DNA from: Verrucomicrobiota bacterium
Lineage (GTDB): Bacteria; Verrucomicrobiota; Verrucomicrobiia; Opitutales; Opitutaceae
NCBI GenBank assembly: GCA_016222805.1
Contig: JACRQG010000040.1
Span: forward strand, 30,661-94,660
DNA: 64,000 bases
Reading direction: 5' to 3'
The notes under the pieces were generated by a model that did not search any database, was not told the DNA's origin, and worked only from the letters and a program-made list of their open reading frames with translations. The translations under genes and the position numbers were made by a program. Shown here in pieces: positions 17,533 through 25,981 of the stretch (the first letter of the stretch is position 1; each line of letters opens with the position of its first letter).

Positions 17533-17637
17533 GGTCGGAATCGGCAGGAAAGCGGGGCCGGAGGGCGGGGGCAGGGAAGACGGAATTCTGCAGGACACCG
17601 GTCGCGGGGCCAGCGCGCAGTTGCGGCCCGGGCCGGA

Positions 17638-18132
17638 CTAGCCGGACCCCGGGGAGGCGAGCGTGCGTTCGGCCTCCGCGAGGCGGCGGATATGGTCTGT
17701 GAAATCGGCGTCTTCGCCCTCCAGCAGTTGGGGAAGCGCCTCGCGGAACTCCGTCCGGCGGACCCATTCGCGCATGTAGTCCTCCCACGATTGCCAGAGG
17801 CGGCGCGTCTGCTTATCCATCTTCTCCTCGTAGACCAAGAGGTAGGCGCGCTCGAAGAGGGAGATCAGGATCCCGAAGATCGCCAGCCGGCGTTCCTTTT
17901 GTTCCTCGGAAAGCTCGTGCGGGGTGCCTTCGCGCCGCAGCAACTGCAGATCGGCATTGTCGAGCACGAGCTTCAGGAACTCGCGATACTCGTCGGACAG
18001 TCGCTGGAAAATCTCTTCCTCCTCGTTTTTCCGCTCCCGCCGGTGCTCGTAGATGAAAACCGCGATGGCGAACGGCAGGCCAACCACCGTGACGATGTAG
18101 CTCAGGATCTCCCAGGTTTCTCGCCAGTCCAT
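17638..18132 (-). CDS. Small membrane-anchored protein of unknown function
   Basis: A 164-aa protein starting MDWRETWEILSYIVTVVGLP. One N-terminal membrane helix (YIVTVVGLPFAIAVFIY) is followed by a highly charged, helical cytoplasmic part (EHRRERKNEEEEIFQRLSDE) and a segment LAIFGILISLFERAYLLVYE. It resembles widespread small membrane proteins of unknown role, and I recognise no catalytic motif. Divergent from rnhB. Confidence 0.7.
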   Translation of the reverse strand: MDWRETWEILSYIVTVVGLPFAIAVFIYEHRRERKNEEEEIFQRLSDEYREFLKLVLDNADLQLLRREGTPHELSEEQKERRLAIFGILISLFERAYLLVYEEKMDKQTRRLWQSWEDYMREWVRRTEFREALPQLLEGEDADFTDHIRRLAEAERTLASPGSG

Positions 18133-18314
18133 GCGCGCACCATGACGAAATCCCCGACGATGGCCAGCCGAGGAGACCTACGTCGCGATTGGACGACAAG
18201 ACTGGCGACCGTCATCTGGGAGGGGAGGCGTCCGTGACGTGGTCATCACGGTAATCGCCGGGAGGGTTGCGTCGCGGCTTGCCACGCGTGCCGGCGATTC
18301 GTTCACATCCACGG

Positions 18315-19079
18315 ATGAAACGCCGCCAGTTGCGCGGCTTCGACCTGAAGCAAATCCAAGGAGTCAACTATCTCATCGGAGTGGACGAGGTCGGTCGCGG
18401 CGCTTTTGCCGGGCCGGTGGTCGCGGCCGCCGTGATGGTGACGCGGGAGTTCCTCGAGAGCCGTTGGGCGCTGGCGCGCGGCGGGCGGGTGAACGACTCG
18501 AAGCTCCTGACCCCGGAGCAGCGGGAGGAGCTTTGGAGCGAGTTCGAGGCCCTTGCGGCGCACGGCCGGATTCACGCGAACTACGGCGTGGCCAGCGTGG
18601 AGGAAATCGCGGTGCACAACATCCTCGGCGCCACCAAGCTGGCGATGCGGCGCGCCCTGGGGGGGCTCTATCCCCCGGAGGCGTTCGAGGTCAGGCGCGA
18701 GGAGCCGGACCTCTTTTCGAGCCTGGAGGAGCGGGCGGCCTTTCATCCAGTGGTGTCGGCCCGGATTCTGATCGACGGACTGCCCCTGCGGAGCTTCCCC
18801 TATCCGCACACGGCCTTCGTCAAGGGCGACGGACGCTCGCTCTGCATCGCGATGGCCTCGGTGGTCGCCAAGGTCACCCGCGATCGGATGATGGTCGAAC
18901 TCGACGCCAAGCACCCGGGCTACGGCTTCGCCCAGCACAAGGGGTACGGTACTGAGGAACATCGGGAGGCCGTCCGGCGCCTCGGCCGGTGCCCAGAGCA
19001 CCGCGAGGCATTCCTGCGCAAGCTGCTGGCCGAACGGGTGGACCCCGCGCAAATGGACTTTTTGGCTCCGCCCTCCTGA
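18315..19079 (+). CDS. rnhB: Ribonuclease HII
   Basis: The ATG at 18315 begins MKRRQLRGFDLKQIQG; upstream in-frame codons add residues with no family match. The 254-aa protein has GVDEVGRGAFAGPVVAAAV (first catalytic Asp and Glu), VNDSKLLTPEQRE, ILIDGLPLRSFPYPHTAFVKGD (second Asp) and IAMASVVAKVTRDRMM with the final Asp. RNase HII cleaves the RNA strand of RNA-DNA hybrids and single ribonucleotides in DNA. Somewhat longer than the usual ~200 residues through an insert around GLYPPEAFEVRREEPDLFSS. Followed after 22 bases by a histidine kinase gene. Confidence 0.93.
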   Translation: MKRRQLRGFDLKQIQGVNYLIGVDEVGRGAFAGPVVAAAVMVTREFLESRWALARGGRVNDSKLLTPEQREELWSEFEALAAHGRIHANYGVASVEEIAVHNILGATKLAMRRALGGLYPPEAFEVRREEPDLFSSLEERAAFHPVVSARILIDGLPLRSFPYPHTAFVKGDGRSLCIAMASVVAKVTRDRMMVELDAKHPGYGFAQHKGYGTEEHREAVRRLGRCPEHREAFLRKLLAERVDPAQMDFLAPPS

Positions 19080-19101
19080 ACGGCGGCGCAGACTTCATCC
19101 C

Positions 19102-20277
19102 ATGGCTGGCAAGAAGCACTCCTCCCTCGATCGCGTGCTCGGGCGGCTCGACACGCTCGATTCCGTCAATCTCGCCAACCTCGTCCAGCGGCTGGCGCGC
19201 GAACGCAGCCTGTTCGAGGAGATCTTCAATACCTTGCAGGAGGGCATTCTCGTCATCCGTGACGACGGGGCGATCGAGTACGCCAACGACTCGGCGGTAC
19301 GTCTGGTCGGTCTCGGTGGGGACGATTTTGCCGGGCAATCGCTGTGGCGCCTGGTCCCGGGCTTGCGCAATTCGCTCGGCGCCGCGCTGGACGACGAGGG
19401 CGGTGCCGCTGCACCGGTGGTGGCGCGGGAGTTCGAGTTGTCCTACCCGGAGCCGCGCGTGGTGCGCCTCTACATGGTGCCCTTTCGCGCCTCGGGACAT
19501 CGCCAGGTCCGGCGCTTCGCCGTGATTCTCACCGACGTCACCGCCGAAAAGGCGAGCACCGAGGAGCGGATCGCGAATGAGCGAACCTCATCCATTCTCC
19601 TGCTGGCGGCGGGAGTGGCGCATGAACTCGGCAACCCCCTCAACTCCCTGACGATTCACCTGCAGTTGGTGGAGAGAAAGCTGAAGAAACTCCGGGCCTC
19701 CAAGGACACGGATTCGCTGGCGGAGTCGATTGCCATCTGCCGCGACGAGGTGACCCGCCTCGACGGCATCATCAGCAACTTCCTCGAAGCGATCCGTCCG
19801 CGGCCGCCCGATCTGGCGGACACCGACCTGAGCGATGTCGTGGCGGAAGTCCTGCGGGTCCAGCATCGGGAGTTTGCCGATCGGCGGGTCGCAATCGAGG
19901 TGGAATCCCCGCGGGTGCCGCTTGTGCTGGCGGACCGCAACCAGATCAAGCAAGTCGTCTTCAACATCACCAAGAACGCGCTGGAGGCGATGCAGCCCGG
20001 GGGAGGGCTGAAGATCCGCTTCCGCGCGGACGACGACTCGGTGTTCCTGCTCTTTGCCGACACCGGCAGTGGGATCAAGGCGGAGGACCTGGTGCGGCTG
20101 TTCCAGCCCTACTACACGACAAAGCCCGGCGGGAACGGTCTCGGGCTCATGATTGCCCAGCGGATCATGCGCGACCACGGTGGCCAGGTGGGCATCGAGA
20201 GCAAGGAAGGGGTCGGGACCGTCGTGACGCTCCAGTTCCCGCGCAAGGATCGCCGCGTGCGGATGCTCGGGGCCTAG
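19102..20277 (+). CDS. PAS-domain sensor histidine kinase (NtrB-like, soluble)
   Basis: This 391-aa protein has no membrane segment. A PAS domain spans about residues 35-150 (FNTLQEGILVIRDDGAIEYA). The dimerisation/phosphoacceptor helix is LLAAGVAHELGNPLNSLTIH with His174. The ATP-binding domain has KQVVFNITKNALEAM (N box), FADTGSGIKAEDL (G1) and GGNGLGLMIAQRIM (G2). It resembles kinases that partner NtrC-type regulators, and one lies at 22757, 2.5 kb downstream on the same strand, but that gene carries a nonsense codon. Start codon ATG at 19102. Confidence 0.9.
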   Translation: MAGKKHSSLDRVLGRLDTLDSVNLANLVQRLARERSLFEEIFNTLQEGILVIRDDGAIEYANDSAVRLVGLGGDDFAGQSLWRLVPGLRNSLGAALDDEGGAAAPVVAREFELSYPEPRVVRLYMVPFRASGHRQVRRFAVILTDVTAEKASTEERIANERTSSILLLAAGVAHELGNPLNSLTIHLQLVERKLKKLRASKDTDSLAESIAICRDEVTRLDGIISNFLEAIRPRPPDLADTDLSDVVAEVLRVQHREFADRRVAIEVESPRVPLVLADRNQIKQVVFNITKNALEAMQPGGGLKIRFRADDDSVFLLFADTGSGIKAEDLVRLFQPYYTTKPGGNGLGLMIAQRIMRDHGGQVGIESKEGVGTVVTLQFPRKDRRVRMLGA

Positions 20278-20310
20278 GCCGGCGGGAAGGGCTGGCCGGG
20301 GACGCCCCCG

Positions 20311-21048
20311 TCACTTGTTCAGCTTTTCGAACTCCTTGCGGAGATTGGCGCCAAAGACGTTCTTCACAATGACTGTCTGCTGCTCCTTCTTGCCGCCGGT
20401 GCGCAGAGCCAGCTTGAGGGGAATTTCGTCGCTGGTGACCCCGAGTTGGGAAACCATGGGTTCGAGCACGCCACTGGAACCCGGAGCGATGGTGAGCTTG
20501 GGCGGGCGCACCGCGAAGTTGCCGAGATCCGAGTTCACCTCGGTCACTTCGATTTCGATTGGATCGGTGCCGCGGTTCTCGAACGCCACCTTGAGGGTGA
20601 CCGGAGGCATCGGGCTCCCGGCCGCGCGACGGGCCTTTGCCTGGCGAATGTAGTCCTGCATCGCCTCCTTCTGCTCTTCCTCGGAGTCGCCGTAACCGCC
20701 AATGTAATAAACCTCGGTGAACGCGCCGGCATCGTCCTTACGCCGCCGGCTACCATCTTCAAAGGCGCCTTCGGGTCCCTGACCGGGGCGTCCACCCCGC
20801 CCGCCTGGGGGGCGACGCACGCCTCGATCGAAGCCCCGGCTCACCGTGGCGACCGCGCCCAGCTTCCCTTCAAGAAACGTGGCTTCCCCCCGCATGGCGA
20901 CCGGGCGTTCCACCGCCTGTCCGGACGCCGCCTCTTCCAGCATCAGATCACGGGGCGCGGGACCGGAGCCGCAGCCTCCGAGGAGCAGGGTGCAGGCCAC
21001 CAGGGTGGCGGCACGTCCAAGGGAGTGGGGAAACGCCGAAGAAGTCAT
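20311..21048 (-). CDS. Putative lipoprotein of unknown function
   Basis: The ATG at 21048 opens a lipoprotein signal: LGRAATLVACTLLLGGC, with the lipobox LLGGC and Cys about residue 26. The 245-aa protein continues with a Gly/Arg-rich low-complexity stretch (GFDRGVRRPPGGRGGRPGQG) and a possible beta-sandwich (PVTLKVAFENRGTDPIEIEV, NFAVRPPKLTIAPGSSGVLE) of the type seen in DUF1573-like or Ig-like periplasmic domains. Function unknown. Divergent from the ECF sigma gene at 21168, so the two might share regulation. Confidence 0.7.
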   Translation of the reverse strand: MTSSAFPHSLGRAATLVACTLLLGGCGSGPAPRDLMLEEAASGQAVERPVAMRGEATFLEGKLGAVATVSRGFDRGVRRPPGGRGGRPGQGPEGAFEDGSRRRKDDAGAFTEVYYIGGYGDSEEEQKEAMQDYIRQAKARRAAGSPMPPVTLKVAFENRGTDPIEIEVTEVNSDLGNFAVRPPKLTIAPGSSGVLEPMVSQLGVTSDEIPLKLALRTGGKKEQQTVIVKNVFGANLRKEFEKLNK

Positions 21049-21167
21049 GGGTAGGTCGTCGGACGCCAAGCCGAGGGAAAGGTTTCCGGGAAGGCAAGGT
21101 TCTGACGCGCCGCGCCGCATCTTTCTGGCGTTTCCACCGTCTTGCTGTTGAGACGAATGCAGGACGC

Positions 21168-21716
21168 ATGGAATCAACTCCTCCGACGGCGCTGGCCGAC
21201 CTCGTGCGGCGGGCTCAAAAGGGCGATGAGGTCGCCCAGCGGGAGCTCATTGTCAGCTACCAGCATCGCGTGGCCGGCTTCGTCTTCGCCATGACCAACC
21301 GGAGCGACTACGTGGAGGACCTGTCGCAGCAGGTGTTCATCAAGATGATCCGGGCGCTCGATCGGCTGCAGGCCCCGGCGCAATTCGAATCCTGGTTGTT
21401 TCGGCTGGCCCGCAACACCTGCATCGACCAACTGCGGCGGCAGAAGCTGCGGCGCATTTTTCTGCCCTTCGGGGAGGAGCACGAGAATATCCCGGAACCG
21501 GCGGGCGCGGTTGGCACCGAGGAGCTGGACGCCTTGCGCCATGCCCTTGGCCAGCTCCGTCCCCAGGATCGCGCCCTGCTGGCCCTGGTGCAGGAAGGGC
21601 GGAGTCACGCGGAGATTGCGGAGGTTCTCTCCACGAGTGTTGCGGCAGTGAAAGCTCGCCTGCATCGTGCTCGTGAGCATCTTCGGGAGCATTACCAACC
21701 AGACCATGAAACCTGA
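21168..21716 (+). CDS. ECF sigma factor
   Basis: A 182-aa protein starting MESTPPTALADLVRRAQKGD. Region 2 shows AQRELIVSYQHRVAGFVFAM and DYVEDLSQQVFIKMIRALDRL with FESWLFRLARNTCIDQLRRQK. Region 4 is LRPQDRALLALVQEGRSHAE followed by IAEVLSTSVAAVKARLHRARE, a helix-turn-helix. Its stop overlaps the start of the next gene by 11 bases, and that gene overlaps a third by 4, so the three form one tightly coupled operon. The next two products look like an anti-sigma factor and a periplasmic sensor. Confidence 0.9.
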   Translation: MESTPPTALADLVRRAQKGDEVAQRELIVSYQHRVAGFVFAMTNRSDYVEDLSQQVFIKMIRALDRLQAPAQFESWLFRLARNTCIDQLRRQKLRRIFLPFGEEHENIPEPAGAVGTEELDALRHALGQLRPQDRALLALVQEGRSHAEIAEVLSTSVAAVKARLHRAREHLREHYQPDHET

Positions 21717-22077
21717 GAAACAAGCCTGGGAAGACCTGCGCGCCCATGCCTCGTCGCGCCTGTCGGCGGGCTTCGCCGACCGGGTGTTGCGGACTGCCCA
21801 CGGCCCGACGCCCGAGGCCTGGAGGCTGCTGCGGGAATCCGGGGCGCGCCGCCTGCGGCCGGGGTTTGCGGAGCGGGTCTTGCGGGCCGCCCGGGCGGCC
21901 GCCGAGATGCCGTCGTTTGCCAGCCAGCTCGCGTTAAGTGCCGCGACGGCGGCGGTATGTCTCGGCGCGGTGCTGTTCTTCCATCAACGGCGGATTGACC
22001 AGGCGGACGAACAGAACCTCGCGGAATGGCGGCGAATTGTGGCGTTCGCGCAGGAAATCGACACCAGCGGTCCATGA
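21706..22077 (+). CDS. Short membrane protein, likely anti-sigma factor
   Basis: A 123-aa product starting at ATG 21706, overlapping the sigma gene. The N-terminal cytoplasmic part has two copies of a helix motif, RLSAGFADRVLRTA and RLRPGFAERVLRAA, about 40 residues apart. A single membrane helix (LALSAATAAVCLGAVLFF) and a short periplasmic tail follow. The position after an ECF sigma gene and this topology suggest an anti-sigma factor, although the classical zinc-binding HxxxCxxC motif is absent. The role is inferred from context. Confidence 0.6.
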   Translation: MKPEKQAWEDLRAHASSRLSAGFADRVLRTAHGPTPEAWRLLRESGARRLRPGFAERVLRAARAAAEMPSFASQLALSAATAAVCLGAVLFFHQRRIDQADEQNLAEWRRIVAFAQEIDTSGP

Positions 22078-22700
22078 GCCAGCGGGTCTTCGTCGCGCTT
22101 CTGACCGTCGGGGTCTTCATCGCCGGGTACCTTTCCCGGATGTGGACTGAGCCGCGCCCGACGGTACCGCCGGCGCCGGCGGCACTGACCCGCGAATTCT
22201 CCCGTCCAGCCCTGACTCCGGCGGAGAAGAGAAGCGAGCGGCAGCTGGATCGCGCGAAATTGGTCGCGGAGATCCAGAAACTCCGGCCGCAGATCGAAGC
22301 CTACAGCACCCAGATGCAGGAAATCGACAGCGAGTTTGACCGGGAGTTTGCCCAGCTGCTCTCGCCGGCGCAGCGGGAGAAGTTTCTGGCGAGCCAGAAG
22401 CGGTGGGCGGAGCGGGATGCCAAACGGGCGGCCAAGCGCGACCTCCTGTCCGACGAGGAGATTCAGCGCGAACAGGATCGGTCGATGACCTGGGTCTACT
22501 GGAAAGTCACCGTGACCCCGCGGCTGGAGATGCTGACTCGCGAGTACAGCCTGGACGCCAACCAGCAGAATGCGACGCGTGCCCTGCTCACCCTCCGAAG
22601 GAACAAGTTTATCGCGCTGTTCGACTCGACCCCGCATGTGAGCATTCGCCTCAGTCGCCTTGCCCCGCTGATCGAGCGCGTGGCGGCACCAGCGAAGTAG
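22074..22700 (+). CDS. Spy/CpxP-like periplasmic helical protein
   Basis: A 208-aa protein starting at ATG 22074, sharing ATGA with the previous stop. The N-terminus is an uncleaved or signal helix (VFVALLTVGVFIAGYL), followed by a charged all-helical region with LSPAQREKFLASQKRWAERD and LDANQQNATRALLTLRRNK, resembling LTxxQ-type Spy/CpxP or heavy-metal sensor proteins. With the preceding sigma and short membrane protein, the operon is laid out like CnrH-CnrY-CnrX systems, where the periplasmic sensor controls release of the sigma factor. That parallel is inference. Confidence 0.6.
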   Translation: MSQRVFVALLTVGVFIAGYLSRMWTEPRPTVPPAPAALTREFSRPALTPAEKRSERQLDRAKLVAEIQKLRPQIEAYSTQMQEIDSEFDREFAQLLSPAQREKFLASQKRWAERDAKRAAKRDLLSDEEIQREQDRSMTWVYWKVTVTPRLEMLTREYSLDANQQNATRALLTLRRNKFIALFDSTPHVSIRLSRLAPLIERVAAPAK

Positions 22701-22756
22701 GGGTTGGGGCGTCGTTTTTGGTGGAGCGCCGCGCCGCGGGCGCCACATTGGCAGGC

Positions 22757-24160
22757 ATGGCCAAATCTCCGCTCGCCGGTCTCAACGTGCTGTTGCTCGA
22801 GGACGACGTCCTGCTGCGCCGGCGGCTGACGGGTTTTCTCGAGAAGGAGGGAGGCGAGGTGACGGCGGTCAGTTCGCTTGCCGGCGCCCGCAACGCCCTC
22901 GAGTCACTGTCGTTCGAGGTGGCCCTGATCGACGTGAACCTGCCTGATGGGCGTGGCACCGAGCTGCTCCGGGAAAAGGTGTTCCCGCCGACGACCTGCG
23001 TGATCGTGATGACCGCGGAAGGCGGTGTGGCGGGAGCGGTCGAGGCCTTGCGGGCGGGGGCGGCCGACTAGCTGGTCAAGCCGTTCGACCCCGAGGAACT
23101 GACAGTGCGGTTTGCGCAGGCGCGACGCCAGCGGCAGACCCGCCGGGCCGACGAGTTTCGTCGCGGCCAGGAAAGCGAACTGGTTTTTGGCCAGAGCCTC
23201 GCCGGTGTGCGCGAGCAACTGGCCCGCATCACCGCCGCGGACCGCCGATTGGGGGGACAGCTTCCGCCGGTGTTGATCGAAGGCGAGACGGGCACTGGCA
23301 AGACCGCCATCGCGCGGTGGATCCATCGGAACGGACCGCGGGCGGAAGAAGCCTTGATCGAACTCAACTGCTCGGCGCTGCCGGAGGCACTGGCGGAGGC
23401 GGAGCTCTTCGGTCACGAGCGCGGCGCGTTCACCGATGCCAAGGCGGCGCGGATCGGGCTCATGGAGGCGGCGGATGGCGGCACGCTTTTCCTCGACGAA
23501 CTCCCGAGCCTCGCGCTGGGGCTGCAGGCCAAGCTCCTCACCGCAATCGAGGATCACATGCTCCGCCGCGTGGGCGCGTCCCGATCGGTTCCAGTGGACG
23601 CCCGGATAATCGCGGCGACCAACGCCGATCTCGGCGCCATGGTGGCTGCTGGCCGCTTCCGGGAGGATCTCCGGCACCGGCTCGATCTCTTTCGCGTTCG
23701 GCTTCCGCCGTTGCGCGAGCGGGGAGAGGATATTCTGGTGCTGGCCCAGGAGTTGTTGAACCGGGTGTGCCGTCGCTACGGACAGAAGTCCCTGTCGATT
23801 CCCGCGGAGGGACGCCGCCGGCTCCTCGCGCACCGCTGGCCCGGAAATGTCCGGGAACTTGCGCATGAAATCGAGCGGGCGGTCGTGTTCGGGGGCGATG
23901 CCGGATTGACCTTTCCCCATCTGGGGGGAGGTCCAGCGGCGAACACCAGCGGGTCGACTGCTAGTGCCGAGTGCCTGCGAAACGACTTCGTGTTTCCGGA
24001 GACCGGGTTCTCGATGGAAGAGGCGATCGACGAATTGGTCCGCCGGGCCGTGCGCCAGGCCAACGGCAACGTCTCGGCCGCGGCACGCCTCCTGGGGGTG
24101 TCGCGCGACGTGGTCCGCTACCGCCTCAAGTCAGGCGGAGCCTCCGGAAATGGGGAATAA
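22757..24160 (+). pseudogene. NtrC-family sigma-54 response regulator interrupted by one in-frame TAG
   Basis: Frame opens at ATG 22757 with a receiver domain (VLLLEDDVLLRRRL, phosphoacceptor in IDVNLPDGRG, MTAEGG). At 23069-23071 a TAG falls at codon 105, exactly where the receiver signature D-Y-L-x-K-P-F has Tyr: the DNA reads GAC TAG CTG GTC AAG CCG TTC. The frame then continues unbroken through an AAA+ domain (Walker A GETGTGKTAIAR, GAFTDA, a variant of GAFTGA, Walker B GGTLFLDELPS, RWPGNVRELAHEIERAV) and a Fis-type helix-turn-helix (NVSAAARLLGVSRDVVRYRL). A GTG at 23105 with AGGA eight bases upstream might restart translation of the AAA+ part (351 aa). One base (TAC to TAG) separates this from an intact 467-aa regulator. 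Confidence 0.85.
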
Positions 24161-24275
24161 TCCGCGACCGGTTTCTTTTTTTGGGAGGACTTACCCAATG
24201 GACAGGGGCCCGGCGGGTCGAGGCGTGGATTCTCTAACTATTCATAATGAACAACAAGAGATGCAATAGAACGGT

Positions 24276-24291
24276 TGGCATGCCCGCTGCA
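24276..24291 (+). promoter_or_regulatory. Candidate sigma-54 promoter (-24/-12)
   Basis: TGGCATGCCCGCTGCA matches the -24/-12 consensus TGGCACG-N4-TTGCA at 14 of 16 positions including the spacer, with GG and GC correctly spaced. It lies just after the NtrC-type gene. The predicted +1 (about 24302) would fall after the AGAGGAG ribosome site at 24295-24301, so either the next gene uses the later ATG at 24339 or the match is chance. Confidence 0.4.
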
Positions 24292-24311
24292 TAAGAGAGG
24301 AGTCCTCTTCA

Positions 24312-24680
24312 ATGTCACTTTACCTCCAATGCCGCCGGATGGTTCTGGTCGCGCTCCTCGCGTCGGGTGCGGGTGCGATGGCGGCACAGACGGGGGATGG
24401 CGGGGCGGCGGTGCGCGAGAAAGCGCAGACGGCGCGCGCCACAAGTGCGGACCTCCAGAAACTGGTCCAGCAGATCGGTTCCCAGCGGGAGAAGATGATC
24501 GCCGACCACGAAGCGCTCGCGAAGCAGCTGAAGGATGCGACCGACGAGCAGCGCAAGGCGATCATGGAGAAGATGCAGGAGCAGAAAAAGGCCTTCGAGG
24601 CGGCGCAGAGTGCCTTGCACAAGCAGATCCGGGACGAACAACGGCGGCTGCGGCAGGCCGGAGTTCCGGGCAAGCGTTGA
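24312..24680 (+). CDS. Small secreted coiled-coil protein
   Basis: 122 aa from ATG 24312 (AGAGGAG upstream), or 113 aa from ATG 24339. The N-terminus is a signal peptide (MVLVALLASGAGAMAAQ). The rest is one long charged helix with heptad spacing (ATSADLQKLVQQIGSQREKM, DATDEQRKAIMEKMQEQKKA), so a periplasmic coiled coil is likely. No known family identified. It follows the NtrC-type regulator and a possible sigma-54 promoter and is closed by a strong terminator, so it may be a single-gene transcript and a candidate target of that regulator. Confidence 0.65.
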   Translation: MSLYLQCRRMVLVALLASGAGAMAAQTGDGGAAVREKAQTARATSADLQKLVQQIGSQREKMIADHEALAKQLKDATDEQRKAIMEKMQEQKKAFEAAQSALHKQIRDEQRRLRQAGVPGKR

Positions 24681-24713
24681 ATTTAGGCGTAATATATTAG
24701 CGTAATGTCAGTC

Positions 24714-24744
24714 AAAGGGCGGTCGCCAATGCGACCGCCCTTTT
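24714..24744 (+). terminator. Rho-independent terminator
   Basis: AAAGGGCGGTCGC (24714-24726) pairs perfectly with GCGACCGCCCTTT (24731-24743) around a CAAT loop, ending in TTTT. It follows the coiled-coil gene stop at 24680. Confidence 0.85.
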
Positions 24745-24757
24745 GATTGGTCGAACA

Positions 24758-24773
24758 TGGCTTGAGTGACGCA
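24758..24773 (+). promoter_or_regulatory. Weak candidate sigma-54 promoter
   Basis: TGGCTTGAGTGACGCA has the GG and GC elements ten bases apart and matches 12 of 16 consensus positions. The predicted +1 near 24784 gives a 34-base leader to the GTG at 24818. Such matches are not rare in GC-rich DNA, so the call rests mainly on the neighbouring regulator gene. Confidence 0.25.
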
Positions 24774-24817
24774 GCTTCGGACGACACCCTGCGTCTTCCT
24801 TTTTTGGCATTCCCTCG

Positions 24818-25966
24818 GTGACGATTCCCTATGGCAAGATCCCCTGGCTGATGGCCACGCTGCTCGGCGGCGCGGTGGACATCGGCCTACCGGTCGCCGT
24901 GGCCGCGACTCCGGGACCGGGCGTGCCGTGGACCATCCCGGAATGGAGTGCCTCGGCTTCCGTGGAGAGCAGTTACGGTTTCCGCGACAACCTGCTGTTG
25001 AGCTCCTCCGGAGAGGAGCGGAGTGCCTTTTTCCGCGGTTCTGCGGATGTGCTGATGATGCGGATACCGTCCGGCCCCTGGGATTACTCCCTGCTGGCCC
25101 AGGCCGCGCAGACTCACTACTTCAGCGGACGAACTGTCACCGATGTCGCCCAGGCTTGGTTGCAGTCCGATCTGGGCTACCGTTGGGGGGATTCCTGGAA
25201 AGTGTCGCTGCCGGTCACGGGGTACTACTTCGACCAGGTCTACGATGTTTCCGACACCGAGGTGGAGCGGCTGGTGGCGGAACTGCGGGGGGGCGGCGGG
25301 ATGGTGGGGCCACTGATGCGTTGGAGCTTTCATCCACGGGCGTGGGTGGAGTTCCAGGGAACGGGGGACCGGAAGAAGTACCGGGATGGAATCTACGATA
25401 GCCGGGTCCATGAAACGGTGCTGCGGTTCGGCTGGGTTCCGACGTCGAGGGTCGAGACGCGCTGGTCGGTCTGGAGGCGTTGGCGCGACTTCGACGCCCG
25501 ATCCCAGTACAGCGCGGCCGGACGGGAGCTTCCCGGCACGCACCTAAAGGTGCGCGAGACCGAGGGCGAGGCACGGGCGGACATCACGTGGGACGAGGCG
25601 GGGGCCTGGAAGACGGTGACCCGCGTCGGCGTACTGCAGTACCAGGACAACGGCTCGGGCTACTTCAATCGGCGGGAAGGCCGCGCGGATCTGGAGGTCG
25701 AGTGGAAAGGCGTGCGGTGGTTCGTGCGGGTGCGCGGCGAAGCGCGGCGGATCGAGTTCGACGTGCAGACCGTCGGGATCGGCATCGCGCCGCCGCCCCG
25801 CCTGAAGGAGGAGTACGAAGCCGAACTGCGAATCGAGCGAAAGCTGGGGGAGCGCTGGACGCTGTGCGCCGGGTACACTTGGGAGCGGAGCCGATCGAAT
25901 GACCAGGTGGTCTCCTACACGGTGAACGAAGGCTTGCTTGGATTGCGGTGGAGCTGGGAAAAGTAG
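24818..25966 (+). CDS. Putative outer-membrane beta-barrel protein
   Basis: 382 aa from GTG 24818; an in-frame ATG at 24851 is an alternative. A hydrophobic leader (LMATLLGGAVDIGLPVAVAA) is followed by alternating aromatic/polar strands over the whole length (SASVESSYGFRDNLLLSSSG, WSFHPRAWVEFQGTGDRKKY, RWTLCAGYTWERSRSNDQVV) and it ends in LLGLRWSWEK. This pattern fits an outer-membrane barrel of about 16-18 strands with no separate soluble domain. I recognise no named family. It ends 15 bases before a sensor kinase gene, suggesting co-transcription. Confidence 0.6.
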   Translation: MTIPYGKIPWLMATLLGGAVDIGLPVAVAATPGPGVPWTIPEWSASASVESSYGFRDNLLLSSSGEERSAFFRGSADVLMMRIPSGPWDYSLLAQAAQTHYFSGRTVTDVAQAWLQSDLGYRWGDSWKVSLPVTGYYFDQVYDVSDTEVERLVAELRGGGGMVGPLMRWSFHPRAWVEFQGTGDRKKYRDGIYDSRVHETVLRFGWVPTSRVETRWSVWRRWRDFDARSQYSAAGRELPGTHLKVRETEGEARADITWDEAGAWKTVTRVGVLQYQDNGSGYFNRREGRADLEVEWKGVRWFVRVRGEARRIEFDVQTVGIGIAPPPRLKEEYEAELRIERKLGERWTLCAGYTWERSRSNDQVVSYTVNEGLLGLRWSWEK

Positions 25967-25981
25967 GGGGCCGGATTCCAG

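Noticed and set aside
8489-23071. Stop-codon recoding (TGA or TAG read as an amino acid)
   Set aside because: Both TGA and TAG end many intact genes in the window, so the two in-frame stops are better explained by mutation, error or split genes.
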